From positions 117,006,043 through 117,064,042 of the forward strand of contig CM043960.1 in the NCBI GenBank assembly GCA_014529385.2: DNA of 58,000 nt, in the 5' to 3' direction. This document shows, one piece after another, positions 21,566 to 32,962 of the stretch. This stretch comes from Adiantum capillus-veneris. Taxonomy: Eukaryota > Streptophyta > Polypodiopsida > Polypodiales > Pteridaceae. Each line of letters starts with the position of its first letter. Within the stretch, counting starts at the first letter, position 1. A model generated the notes under the pieces. That model was not told where the DNA came from. It did no database searches and saw only the letters and a program-made list of their open reading frames with translations. A program made the translations under genes and the position numbers.

Positions 21566-22175
21566 GTGGGCTTATATGATGCAACATGTTCTTGTGTCAA
21601 AGGGCGTCTGTAACATTGTGCAGGGCATTGATGTACATCCTGGTTCTAAGGATGTAGGCGATGTTGAGGATGTTGCAGGTCTTCCTTCTGCAAAGATTGC
21701 TGCTGTTAGAGAGATTTTTGCCTACGACAGAACAAGCTCGTTGGAATGTTGAGGATGTGCAGGCTCATGCATTAATTGCGTTGTCTGTGAAGCGCACGAT
21801 TGTTCCTCACATCCGTTCAGCAAAATCTGCAAAATAGGCTTGGGATATTTTAGCAGATCTTTATGCAAGCCGCAATGAGGCTAAAATTGCTTTGCTGCGT
21901 AAAGAGCTGGAGTCGAAGATTATGCATGATGAAGGTGATTGGACACTTTCCTTGCTACTGTCAAGGATATCAATGAGCAACTTATTTCTGCAGGTGAAGT
22001 CATTTCAGACAGTTCCCTTGTGCAGACTATTCTTGATGCCTTACCAGATTCCTACCAGACTTTTGCTACTACTTGGAGACTTATGACCCAAGGAAATGCT
22101 GAAGTTGTCAAGTTTGATGCATTATGCACATTGCTGTTGCAAGAGTCACTTTCCAAAAAAAACAGGACTAGGTAG
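21566..22175 (+). pseudogene. C2 gag, truncated
   Basis: The segment matches C1 gag from AYMMQHVLVSKG onward. The Gln of KQAWDIL has become TAG at 21835, a frameshift lies near 21940, and the QTILDALPDSYQTFATTW block is at 22020-22080. The 3' part is open to 22175. Confidence 0.85.
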
Positions 22176-22253
22176 CGTGCAGTTGAGCAGGCTTTTATTG
22201 CCTTTCAAAGAAAGGATGGTAACAACAATGCAGCCACTTCTTATGGTTCTGTT

Positions 22254-23262
22254 GTGAGTCGCAAAAATACTGTTCCTAATGCTTCTGCTGGCAACACTTC
22301 GTGTGGCAATTCTGGTGATAAGGGCAAAACGAAGATGCATTTCCATTATTGTAAAGCTAATGATCACTTGATCAAGCAGTGTCCTAAGTTGAAGGCAAAC
22401 GAGGCTAAGAAGAAAGAGGGTCGTTCCAATGCAAATGCTGGTTCCACTAAAAATGCAACCATTGTTGAGTCTTCTGTGAAAGGAGACTGCAATGCTGATA
22501 TTGATGCAGAATGGGCTTTTAGTGCAGAATGCACCCACAATCTTGTTGTCCATGATGCATGCTTGTCAGTTTGCTGCAGATTCACATGTGTGGTATTTTG
22601 ACAGTGGTGCTACAAAGCACATTACCTCACATCGTGAATTGTTTACCTCTCTCGAGTCTGTCCCTCATGGGAATTCAGTCACTTGTGCCAAAAATGCCTC
22701 TTATCCAGTTCAGGGAGTTGGAAAGATTGTGCTTACTGCTGCTAATGGCAGTTCCTTCACACTTGTTGATACACTTTATGTACCTGGGATCCATAAGAAT
22801 CTCTTGTTTGTATCCGCACTTGCTAGACTTGGACTTGTAGTCAAATTTGTGGATGACAGATGTACAGTTCATGATCTCAGTTTTGGTGATGAAATTGTTG
22901 CATCTGGGCTTTTGTGCCGTGGGCTGTATAAGCTCACTTTGTATGAGAAGTGTGGACAAAATTTTGCAACTGGTGTTGCAGATTCAAGGGCTATTCCAGA
23001 TGCAAAACTTTGGCATGCACGTTTTGGTCATCTAGATTTTGCCAGTTTACTGCGTTCGCAGAAGTCTGATATGGTTGCTTTTTTGCCGCCTCTTGAAGCA
23101 CCAATCAAACATGTTTGTGAAGGCTGTATTTTGGGTAAGATGCAGCATTCTAAGTTTCCAAAGGATGGTTCAGTTCGGCCCACATGCAGGTTGCAGCTTG
23201 TGCATAGTGATGTTGTGGGCCCATGCAAACTCCGTCCTTGGGCAATTACCTGTACTTTGTGA
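22254..23262 (+). pseudogene. C2 zinc knuckle, protease, integrase head
   Basis: The knuckle reads FHYCKANDHLIKQC, with the first Cys changed to Phe. After a frameshift near 22565, the frame carries VWYFDSGATKHITSH (protease), the maturation linker, and LWHARFGHLDF with CEGCILGK (integrase zinc head), ending at LVHSDVV before another frameshift. Confidence 0.88.
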
Positions 23263-23924
23263 CTTTCATTGATGATTACTCTAGGCACTCATGGGTATTT
23301 CCGCTTAAAGCGAAGTCCGAAGTTTTTATGTGATTCAAACAATTTCTGGCTATGGCTGAAAATGTCTCGAAATGTACTATGGGCACCCTCCGTTCCGATC
23401 GAGGGGGGGGGTGGTATATGTCTCATGAATTTAATGCATTTTTGGCTAGTCGTGGGATAAAACACCAATGTACACTGCCTTATACACCTCAACAAAATGG
23501 TGTTGCTGAGAGGAAAAACAGGTCGCTGACGGAAATGGCACAATGTATGGTCAAGAGTCAAGCTTTGCCGCATTCTTTTTGGCTTGAGGCCATCATGTGT
23601 GCCACTTATGTACTTAACAGGTGTCCTACAAAAGCTTTGCAGTCTATTACTCCATATGAAGCATGGCATGATAGAAAGCCTTCTATTGAGCACATGCGTG
23701 TTTTTGGCTGTTTGGCATACGCTTTGGTGCCACAAGTGCAGCGCAAAAAATTGGATGATAAGGCTGTCAAATGTATTTTTGTTGGTTATAGTGCTGAAAC
23801 CAAAGGTTACAGGTTGTATCATCCGCAAAAAAAACATATTCTGGTTTCTCGGGATGTAGTGTTTGTGGAAGATTCTATTCATCCCTTGCTGTCATGTACT
23901 AGAGACAGTAATGTAAGCTCATAG
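23263..23924 (+). pseudogene. C2 integrase core
   Basis: TFIDDYSRHSW and then, after a frameshift near 23330, LRSDRGGG, YMSHEFNAFLASRG, TPQQNGVAERKNRS and VFGCLAYALVP. All three catalytic positions survive here, unlike C1. The G-rich run at 23402-23411 replaces the usual GGEY codons with GGGW. A TAG at 23922 ends the frame. Confidence 0.87.
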
Positions 23925-24004
23925 GACATTTATGACACTTTGTTGCCTCTTTTTAGTGGTGGAAATACGAATGTAATTTCCAAAATGAGGCAAATGTACT
24001 GCCT

Positions 24005-25227
24005 ATGGGGGTTTCTGAAAATGTTTTAGATCAGCCTATTACTGATGCAGATGTACATGATGTACTTGATGAGGATAGGGCTGAAAATGAGCAGGCTATA
24101 GGTATGCCAAAATGGCTGGTGCACACTTTGCGTGACAATAAATTGGATGCACCTTTGTCTAGCCATACTCGTTCAGGCTCTCGCCATGCATCTTATGCAT
24201 CAGATTGTTATGCTTTGGCTGTGTCTAGCTTACATGATGTTGAGGAGCCTCTGTCTTTTGATGAAGCACAGAATTCAAAAAATTGGATGGCTGCCATGCA
24301 ATCAGAATATGATGCACTTATAGAAAATGACACATGGACTTTATGTGATTGCCTCCTGGAAAAAAGGCCATTGGTACGAAGTGGGTTTACAAGCTGAAAC
24401 GCAAGCCGGATGGTGAGATCAATCTCCATAAGGCTTGACTTGTTGCAAAGGGTTATGCACACCAAAAAGGCATAGATTATGAAGAGACTTTTTCTCCCAC
24501 TTGTCATATGACTATTGTGTGTTTTCTATGTGCATTGGCAACTCATTTTGGTTGGGATGTACATCAAGCAGACATTGTTACTGCTTTCTTGAATGGTGAC
24601 ATATTTGAGAAAGTTATGTAACGCAGCCTCACGGTTTTGTCATAAAAGGACAAGAGGACAAAGTGTGCAGATGTAAGAAAGCTTTGTATGGGTTGAATCA
24701 ATCTCCTCATGCTTGGTATGAGAAAGCTGACACTCATTTGGTTAAACGAGGCTTTCGTAAACAGTCCAACATAAAGCACCTTGTATGTAAAGCGTGAGGA
24801 TGATGTACTTCTCATTGTGGTTCTTTATGTCGATGATTTGCTCATCGTTGTTGGACCAAATGAGAGAAATATTGCTGAATTTAAGACTGATTTGAATGCT
24901 ACTTTCAAGATGAAAGATTTGGGCATGTTGCATCATTATTTGGGTATACAGTTTAAGCAGTGTGATGGTGGTATTTCCTTATGTCAGAAAAGTTACATAG
25001 AGACATTGCTATGTATGTTTGGACTTGAGAATTGCAAACCTGTTGCCACTCCCATGGAAACAGGTTTGAAGTTGAGTCTACATGATGTTGGCGATCCTGC
25101 TAATGTCACTCTTTACCACACTGTTGTTGTCTGCCTCATTTATGTATGCAACACAACGTCAGATATTCATTTTGCAGTCTCACAGGTCAGCAGATTCATG
25201 CATAGCCCAGGGTCTAAGCATTGGTAG
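24005..25227 (+). pseudogene. C2 reverse transcriptase
   Basis: Fragments in order are the linker SRHASYASDCYALAV (24005-24397), KGYAHQKGIDYEE and DIVTAFLNGDIFE (about 24440-24615), LNQSPHAWYEKAD, and VVLYVDDLLIVVG with FKMKDLGMLHHYLG (24781-25227). Lesions include TGA at 24436 for an Arg codon and TAG at 25227 for a Gln codon, both C-to-T changes, plus several frameshifts. Confidence 0.88.
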
Positions 25228-25781
25228 GCTGTCAAGAGGATTTTCCACTGCCTTAGTGGCACTTTACACCTTGGCTTGTTTTATCCCGAGGGATCATTGC
25301 CGCCAGACTTACATGCTTTTTTGGACTCATATTGGGCTGGTTATTTTGACACGCGAACGCAAGTGGTTTTTGTTTCATGCTTGGCAGTTCATGTATATCA
25401 TGGTTGAGCAAGAAGCAACCTAGTGTGGCCACTTCTAGTTGTGAGGCTGAGTACAGGGCAGTCTTCACAGCTATGGTTGAGTGTGTATGGCTCAAATGCC
25501 TTATGGCTGATTTGGGTGTTGGACAGGACACTGCCAGCACTATCTACACTGACAGTGAGAGCGCATTGGCAGTTGTTGCGAGGAACCCAGTTTTTCATGC
25601 TCGCACAAAGCACATTGAGATGCATTACCACTATGTCAGGGAGAGGCTCTCAGCAAGAGAGATCAACTTGGCTTATGTTCCAACACAAGACAACCTTGTA
25701 GATCTTTTCACAAAGGCATTGTCTCCTGAGAAGCTTGAAGCTTTCCGCAAAGCTTTGGGCTTACTCCCCTTTGTGGACTGA
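25228..25781 (+). pseudogene. C2 RNase H
   Basis: The open part 25377-25781 has SSCEAEYRAVFTAM, YTDSESALAVVARNPVFH, HIEMHYHYVRE, AYVPTQDNLVDLFTKAL and ends FRKALGLLPFVD, the natural family C-terminus, at TGA 25779-25781. The N-terminal part is in other frames. Confidence 0.88.
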
Positions 25782-25856
25782 TCATGTCCTCAGGGCATGG
25801 CACTTCCCTTTACTCATGTGCCAGATCTCGTTCACCACATCACTCCAGGGGGGATT

Positions 25857-26083
25857 TGTTACCATATACATGTGGTAGTGATGTGAGTGAACACACTAGG
25901 AGCGCCGGGGCATTTTTTCCCTCTTTAGGAGGTTTTTTCCCCCATGCATTGTATATACGCCCATCACTCTAGGGCTATCTATCTTTCCATTGCACACTAA
26001 GTAATACACTCTCTATTGTGTGCATTGAGCTTCCTCCGTCTTCTCCAAGGTGTGTGCGTTTCTCTGCAACCCTAATTCCAACA
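25857..26083 (+). repeat. C2 3' LTR
   Basis: A 227-bp LTR with TG...CA ends, the reverse-complement counterpart of the C1 LTRs. The purine-rich CCAGGGGGGATT at 25845-25856 is its polypurine tract. The 5 bp after it (CATGT, 26084-26088) should be the target duplication; its partner is outside the window. Confidence 0.93.
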
Positions 26084-26976
26084 CATGTCACCTTTTGTTG
26101 TTGTGGTTGAAACCATGCTTCATGTATCCAAACTGGGTCATTGTCTTGGATGTGCTCTTTGTATACTAGCACTTGGTTGATTTGTTTTGGCTTCTTCCTA
26201 ATGCTTTGATGTGATGGAAACTTTGGTTGATAGACTTTTTGTTTCGGTTTCCATTGCATTGTCGATGGTTTGGATCTTGATGTAGAGGGCTTTGCGGGAA
26301 ATTTGATGGAAGCTCGTGGAAGGTAAAATCGTCTTGCAGGTTGATATACTTTAGTGTTTACCTTTGCTTTACCTTTTTCTGCTATGCTTGGTTGCTCTTT
26401 TTTTGCATTGACTTGAGTTGCTTTTGCGGATTTTGATGGTGTTGTTTGCTGAAAATTTTTCTTGGGGTTGAAAAAAGATGTTCCTCCAGCTTTTTGTCAA
26501 GACCAAACACTCTTTGATATGATGGGAGTCAATTATGTGGAAAGTATCTTTATATTCCCCGGTACTCAATTTGAGTACGGCTTCTGCCATGCCAAAGCTA
26601 GGAATTGGAATTTTTGAACTTTTGTACACAATCTCCTGTAGCTCCATGATTGGTGGCTTTCCCATCATGATCCAAGTTCCATATGTCATTAGTTTCTTTT
26701 GTTGCTTGTGGATCAACATGTGATTTTAAGTCCTGTTTCTTCGCATATGCTAAATTTGATCATCGTAGGAGACAGGCGACCTTCTTCCTTGTCCCTGTTC
26801 TTCTTTTGATCTTGCGTTTGCTGAAAATTTGACGTTAAACTTGGAAACTTTGCTCCTTCATCTGCTTTCATTTGCACTTTTTCTGTTGTCGGCTTCTTTG
26901 AAATAGATTTTTTCGATTCTTCAGGTATGTCAATGATGACATATTCTTGTGGTTGCTCTGATTCCTTCATTTTCAA
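26084..26976 (-). pseudogene. F pol linker region, unidentified
   Basis: Frames at 26084-26259, 26369-26719 and 26713-26976 appear to be pieces of one coding region after the protease. They hold a Lys/Glu-rich stretch (EESKKSISKKPTTEKVQ) and a globular piece (IPIPSFGMAEAVLKLSTGEYKDTFHIID). I recognise no RT, RNase H or integrase motif; a protease-RT spacer is the likeliest reading. Confidence 0.5.
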
Positions 26977-28022
26977 TTTTGCCTCATGCTCTAGTCGTAG
27001 CCATCTATCTCAACTTTTCTGCTTTCACAATCACAAACCTCGTTAGCTTCCTTCAACACCTTTATCGTAAACAAGGGAGTTATATCATACCCATCTTCAT
27101 CGTAAATTTAGTAAGGGTCACCTCATTCACACACACATCAAGAGTGGCCAGTATTTGATCCCATCCAAAGGTCTCAAATAACTCCTCTGGAAATGGTTCT
27201 GGAACATAGTGTGTGTCCTTCACAGGTTGATCGAGAATACAATCCTCCTTCCTCAAACTTACACTATCAAGAGCTCTGTATATCCAAATATGGGCTTTGC
27301 TATTGAAATCAGTTGTGGAGATTAATTCTTCCCCCTGTGTTCATTCTACATCTCTATAACTATGACCTTTGACACTGATTTTTGTAGTGACCTCTTTGTG
27401 TCTCAGGTAAATATAGTCATAGCCCCAGTCTTTTACCATTTTGAGATGATGCATGAATGGTCTACCCAATATGATGTCAAAGTTGCTGCTCTTGTCAAAA
27501 TTGTTAATGGCAAAGGTATGCTCATACTCTATGCCACACGAGAATTTAATGGTTTGTTTTAATATTCATATGTGCTCTCCACGTATCCATCCGCTAATTG
27601 TAGTTTCATTCGAGTTTTCATAAGAGCAGGATTTCCCCATTTTTTCCATATTTCTTTGTTGCAATGGCAATTCCTACCCCACTATCTAATATAGCAACCG
27701 TCTTTACTCCTTTACACTCAAGTGGTAAGGTGGTGTTTCCTTCTTCGCCTTCACAGTAATCACCCACCTTATTTATTGGTACTGGCGTTGTCTGTGGCTT
27801 CTTAGGCGAGGTGTCAGCCATGTTTTTGTCCACAAGCTGGTCATGTGAAGGGATTTTCAAACCCATATTTTTTAGGTTTTTGCCCATTTGGTCCCATAGA
27901 TGCGGTCTAATTTTTAGTAGCTCTAAGAGATAAAGTGTACATTGTACAAGAGAATACATCAATTCATGCGAGCTCTTGGTATCCATCATTTTTGGTGTGG
28001 CTTTCCACTGAGGAGGTACCAT
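26977..28022 (-). pseudogene. F protease
   Basis: The frame 27618-28022 ends in VKTVAILDSGVGIAIATKK, a retropepsin active site (D-S-G) near 27690. A second frame carries FDIILGRPFMH at about 27440-27480, the conserved second part. Stops and frameshifts separate them. The N-terminal piece (SHELMYSLVQCTLYLLELLK) may be a gag-protease spacer. Confidence 0.75.
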
Positions 28023-28023
28023 T

Positions 28024-28593
28024 TTAACCTCCGACTTTGTGTTTGAGTTCTCCTATGAAAGATGGCAAAGTCTTTAGAGAGTGTGGTTTACTCTCTTCAG
28101 ATGTGACAGACCCAAAATCCCTGTATAGAGATCGTATATCTCTAGGGAAAAATTCATGATCCATGTTTATCTCATGGATAGGTCCTGACTGTAAAGTAGC
28201 ACTACCATCGTTTTGGTTTCTGATCGATTCCCACAAGGATTGTGGCCGTGGTTCTTCTACCTCCGGAATAAGCATCACTACTTGTGAGCCCACCCCATCT
28301 TGGGTATTGGCTACTTCCCTTGTATCTAAAGGTGTCTTAACTCTCAATTCTTCCTGGTCTCTATTTACAATACCTTGTCTCTCCAATTCCTTGACTTTAT
28401 CTTGGATTAGTACCTCCGTTTTTGGAGCATCTCGAACATGTGGTTCCATAAGAGCTTGTGCCTTTTGGATGAGCTCCTTGAACATTTGCAACCTCTCTTT
28501 TTCATACCTTGGATGAGGATACATCAGCCATCTATCCTCTTGGGTTTGGTTGGTCTTTAACCTAGAATCATAAGATTTCAAGATCGCATCCAA
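28024..28593 (-). pseudogene. F gag-pol spacer ORF, unrecognised
   Basis: A 189-codon frame upstream of the protease, rich in charged residues with coiled-coil character (RYEKERLQMFKELIQKAQAL, VLIQDKVKELERQGIV). It has no known motif. Its sense orientation and position between the decayed knuckle and the protease suggest part of the gag-pol polyprotein. Confidence 0.5.
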
Positions 28594-28878
28594 GGGTTCA
28601 AAGACTTTGTCGACTGAACCTCTCGGGTTAGTCTTTGACTCTTTAGGCCCCTTTGCATTTTTCTTGCTTTGTTTCTCTCGTCTAAGCTGTTATTTTGTTT
28701 GGTTCAATTCAATTTCCAAAGAAGCTTTCTCCTGTAGCCTTTTTGCTTTCATTTTATCCCGTTTGGCTTTCCACGATTTTCTTCCTGTTCTCACCGATAT
28801 GTTCTCAATTTCTGTTTGAACAGGCAATGTGGCTTCCTCAACAACGATTGCATTTTTGGCAGCTTCTTGAGCTTGAAC

Positions 28879-29100
28879 TCAAGTCATCACGATTAAAGGA
28901 ATGGTGGGTTCTACCTCGGATCTGCTCGAAGAAGGCATGACTCCTACAATTTTCATTGTTGCTTTTCCCTTGTAGTTTGGATTTTTAGCATAGTGTTGGC
29001 ATAGATGGTCTATCCCACAACATTTGTAGAATACAAATATTTCTATTTGTGGACCCTTTTTTGGAAAAAATCGTGCCCAATGATCATCTCCATACTCATA
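28879..29100 (-). pseudogene. F second zinc knuckle, decayed
   Basis: At 28990-29031 the minus strand encodes FYKCCGIDHLCQHY. The spacing is exactly C-x2-C-x4-H-x4-C, with the first Cys changed to Phe and the last to Tyr, each a single base change from TGY. The flanking HWARFFPKKG and NPNYKGKATMKIVG fit a nucleocapsid tail. Confidence 0.55.
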
Positions 29101-29360
29101 GTGAGGCGGTCCGGGGCGGGCAACAAGAAGAGCAACCTCTAGACACCCTTCAAGGCTCCCGTGCTGCTCAATGGGGCTGGGGCACAACACAACACAAACC
29201 AAAACAACAAACCCACAGCCAAATCCCAACTACACAAGGGGCACCACCTAGTTTAAGAGCGAACTAGGACGCAAAAGAGGAGAATCGTTAGATCAACCCA
29301 CAAACAAGCAAGGAATTTACACTAACCCTAACACCAATGGAACACTCTCACACACTAAAA

Positions 29361-29424
<64 letters not shown>

Positions 29425-31690
29425 TGCTCGGGCTGCTTTGAAGTGTATCGTTAATGATCAAGCAAACATATATATATATATATGTAAGAAAGAGAGAAAA
29501 AGGGGGAGAGGGTGCTTGTTGCATTAATACCTTCTTACAAATCTGTCATGACAAATCAAAGTGAGATTAGTATTTGTTCAACATAGCTTGCGTAAATTTC
29601 ACCACAACGCATCACAAGAAAAAACCACCCCAATCACTGTCTTAAGGCCAGGGGAGTCCTCTCCACCCTGTCGCCCTCTTACAGTATGTGGGATTTATGG
29701 CTAGATTGATGACAACACCAGAGACAAGCTATCAAGAACTTAACAAAAAACACCAAGACACTTACGCATCATTGTTGTCCATTACTTCACGTTGGAAGGG
29801 AGACAAAGTATCCAAGCTTAGTCCAAATCCACCCTCCTTGATTCAGCAAATGTTGGGCTTACACTAGTAGGAGAAATGATAGATTTCCTACTCTCAATTG
29901 AATGAACACTCTCTCTCTTACAAATGGCATAGAGTTCCCTTGCTAATCCCCTATTACAACACATGCACATGCATAAGACAATGAGCTTCCACTCAAGAGC
30001 TCCTTCTAGAGAGGTTGAGCTTGGCTTCTCAAGCTATAGCATAGTGCTCTTGCTTATGGCTCCCCCTTTTGTGCTAGCTACACCCTCCTTTTATAGCAAT
30101 TTTGAAGGCTAGGGTTACTCCTCTAACCATGGTTGGGTTAGATTTTCAGCAATTTATCTAATTTCTTTTGCTTGGAATTATCAAGAAGTTGGTGGGGAAA
30201 GAGAGAGGAGAGAAATGGAGGTGATAGGACTTTTCATAGTGGGTTAGTGTTAGTAGAGTTAGTATTAATTTACAAATGGAATTGGATATTTACAATGGGA
30301 GTATCCATGTAGGATACAAATAAGGAAGAAAAACTCTTAAGAGGTAAGAAAAGGTGGATTTCTTACAAGGTTGATGCTCCAAGTGTCTTGAGTAGGGCCA
30401 CTTTTGACGCTTGTTGACGGTCCACTAGCTTTGACGGTACATTTTTTCTCCATTCTTGACCTTCCTTGAGAGACAAGGTAATTGAAGCTGAGTAATCAAC
30501 CACCATGATGCTGTCTTTTAAGAGAAGAGGCTGAATTTTGTGGTTTTTTTGATAGATATGGGTAATTTGGAGGAGGAAAAATGAGACTAGGTGGTCAATT
30601 TTGGAATGGAATTGTGTGTGGGAGGTATGAGTTCACCATGGTTTCTCTTATTCTTCAAGGTTGAGGAGAAGGTGAGTAGGGTGCAGAGAGGAGTGGTGAG
30701 AGAGGTGGGGATGATGAGTGGAGAAGTGTGTGTGAAAGAGGAAAATGATAAAGTGGAAGAGAGAGTGTGGCTGCATAGCATGGGAAAACTGGGGTCCACT
30801 AATAAAATGATAGCTCACAGCTCGTAGCTCAAAAAAATATGAAAAAATTTGAGGCAAAAGTTCAGCCCACGAGCTACAACTTTTGTTTGTATCACCTTTT
30901 CAAATTCAGAGAGCAAGTGAACTTTAAAAATTCAGCAAAACCGATCGTTTTTTTCCACTGCACAAGGTCCTTGTGGGGTCCTTCTTTGGATGATTCTTTT
31001 GAATACCTCCAAGAGTGAGCCCTCCATAGTGCATGTATGCATGCCACCTACCCTTGACCTTATTTGGTAGGTCTATAATTGAAGATATTGTTGAGATCAT
31101 GATATAAGTGAATAGTACAACTAAGAAAATCAAATATTGAAGGGTCTAAAAAATATGTACATGTCAAATATAAATAATATAGGTGGAAAAATATAAAGGG
31201 GTCAAAGGAAATCTCTGTCATTATGAGGCTACCATAAAAAGATAAATATTTTTGGTGTTCTAATTTTTTAGAAAAAAAACAAAATAGATGTAGGAAGGAA
31301 AAAATCACAATAGTGAAAAAATATACACATAAATAAAACTAGTTTTTTTGGATTTTTGTTGGGGTGGAGTTACACCAAATATAAGAGAAGCTTACATGAA
31401 AATATTTCTATATGGAATAAAGAGTATGAAAAATGGTAAGAAAAATTGTGGTAATGGTGAGGCAATGTACAGAGCATAAATAACACACACCTAGGTAAAA
31501 ATATTTAAATAAATACCAAAATAATTATGAAAAAAATCTTTTATTTAGGCCCTATATACAAAGAAATATTTACATACGCATGGGCCATAATATACTTATA
31601 TTTTTTATATTTTTTGGCTCAACTAGCCCAATGACTAGCTAATTGAGGGTTTTTTTAAGAAGATATGGGAAAAGTCCCGTGACTCACGCA
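29101..31690. other. Unclassified 2.6-kb stretch within F
   Basis: No coding frame, LTR pair or target duplication could be established. It splits F between its two zinc knuckles, so it is probably another insertion or a rearranged non-coding part. Notable contents are a (GA)n tract, a short (TA)n, and AT-rich sequence. Short Thr/Ser or Gly/Val frames near 30590-30860 overlap on both strands and look non-coding. Confidence 0.4.
29364..29421. repeat. (GA)n microsatellite
   Basis: About 29 uninterrupted GA units. A short (TA)n follows at about 29470-29483. Confidence 0.97.
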
Positions 31691-31693
31691 CGC

Positions 31694-32376
31694 CTATGTA
31701 CAGTGAAATGGTAGGGATAGCCACAGTGTTTGGGTGATTTTGGTAGGGTGAGGTAACTCACTATGGCAATTACAAAGAGCCGAAAAAACGGCTATCAATA
31801 GCATGGACCTCCTTGTTTCATAGCTGGTGATCCAGCTTGTTTCATAGATGGTGATCCAGCAATGGTTGTTCTTGCCTTGTGAGGATGTTCTTTGAACATA
31901 CTCCTGATTGGCTATGAACATGAGTGTATTCGCATCCATGGAGTATTGGTTTCTCATGAGTTGTGGCAAATACGTTGGCTAAGTGTAGTTAACTACTACT
32001 CTACCATAATTCAGATGATGTGATTGTTGCCCTAGAATTTGTTGCAGCTTTGGTTGAGTGCTACACCATGGAGTGGGATGATCCCCTCCACAAGTATTAC
32101 ATCTCCTCAATTAAGGTTTTCCTTCATCTAGGTTTTGTTTGCAGCCTTGGTTTATTCTTCTTATCACCCCCTTGATCAATGAGTGGTTCCCAAGGATTTT
32201 GAACATCTCTCTTTGTTGTTTATTCGCTCTTTGGAGATGAGGCAGTACACTCGTGTTGTCTGTATCTTCAGTCACCTCTTTGTAGGCTTTGCAAATGTCA
32301 ACTAGGTGTAGAGCTTCTCTAATGACTTTGGTCAAACGTCATGCATCCTTTCAAATGCAGGTCCTTTTTGAGAGTT
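31694..32376 (-). pseudogene. F gag C-terminus with zinc knuckle
   Basis: At 32063-32101 the minus strand encodes CNTCGGDHPTPWC, a CGG-H type zinc knuckle common in plant gypsy gags, with one residue fewer between Cys and His than the CCHC consensus. Around it the frame is broken by several stops. A 24-bp near-repeat (GCTGGATCACCAKCTATGAA) occurs twice at about 31809-31858. Confidence 0.65.
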
Positions 32377-32805
32377 TCATTCCTCAAGCCCTCTATGAAG
32401 AGATAATCTCTTGTCTTGCGGTAGCTCTCTCACAGGACATCTGTCTATGTACTGTTTGAAGCAAAGCAAAGCTTCCTTCACTCTCTTGTTCTTTTTCTGT
32501 TTGAAAGCGTAGATTTGGGACACTGTGTTGTGTTTGATTCCCCTTTTTGAGAACTCCTCCGTGAATTCTTGCAAGAGTTGTTCTATGTTGGGAAAATCAT
32601 CTCTTTTCAATGATTGGAACCAAGTCAAAGTTATTCCTTCCAATATCACCCCAAATCCCCCATACTCAGTATGGAAATCTGCAATCTCTTTGGCTCTCAA
32701 AACTTGTTTGAAGAGTGAGACATGAGCATATGGATCCTTCAACCCATCGTATTTTGTTTTAAGACATTGAGCCACTTGATATGGGTCTGAATCTTTGTGG
32801 TTCAA
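32377..32805 (-). pseudogene. F gag capsid domain
   Basis: A 142-codon frame with the retrotransposon gag signature: VILEGITLTWFQSLKRDDFPN, then LLQEFTEEFSKRG and a basic segment KQKKNKRVKEALLCF. A TGA lies just upstream of the first residues, so the N-terminus is lost. It would form the particle shell. Confidence 0.78.
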
Positions 32806-32962
32806 TCACCAATCTAACCAATTTGTGGTCTCTTGAAAAGACATCTCTCGTTTTCTCCCCTTGTCTTGGAGAGAATCACGGTGGAATCCTCTTTGATGTG
32901 TACTCTGGCATCGTATTTGGCTGGAAGTAAGTAGAGATTGGAGTACCCTTGTACATGTATCA

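Larger units (their letters stand above)
21566..26083 (+). mobile_element. C2: Ty1/copia element, 5' part beyond GY1
   Basis: This is the same family as C1 in the opposite orientation. It begins abruptly inside gag at the GY1 LTR edge (the codons for Trp-Ala-Tyr-Met-Met), so its 5' LTR and gag start should lie left of GY1, outside the window. It ends in a complete 227-bp LTR at 25857-26083. It has more stops and frameshifts than C1, in keeping with being older than GY1. Confidence 0.93.

Noticed and set aside
30587-30857. Overlapping Ser/Thr-rich and Gly/Val-rich frames as possible small genes.
   Set aside because: They are mirror frames of one low-complexity stretch, with no motif or context.
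29097-31765. CATAGTGAG at 29097 and its reverse complement at 31757, suggesting a CACTA transposon.
   Set aside because: The CACTA/TAGTG motifs face the wrong way, only nine bases match and no 3-bp duplication is seen.
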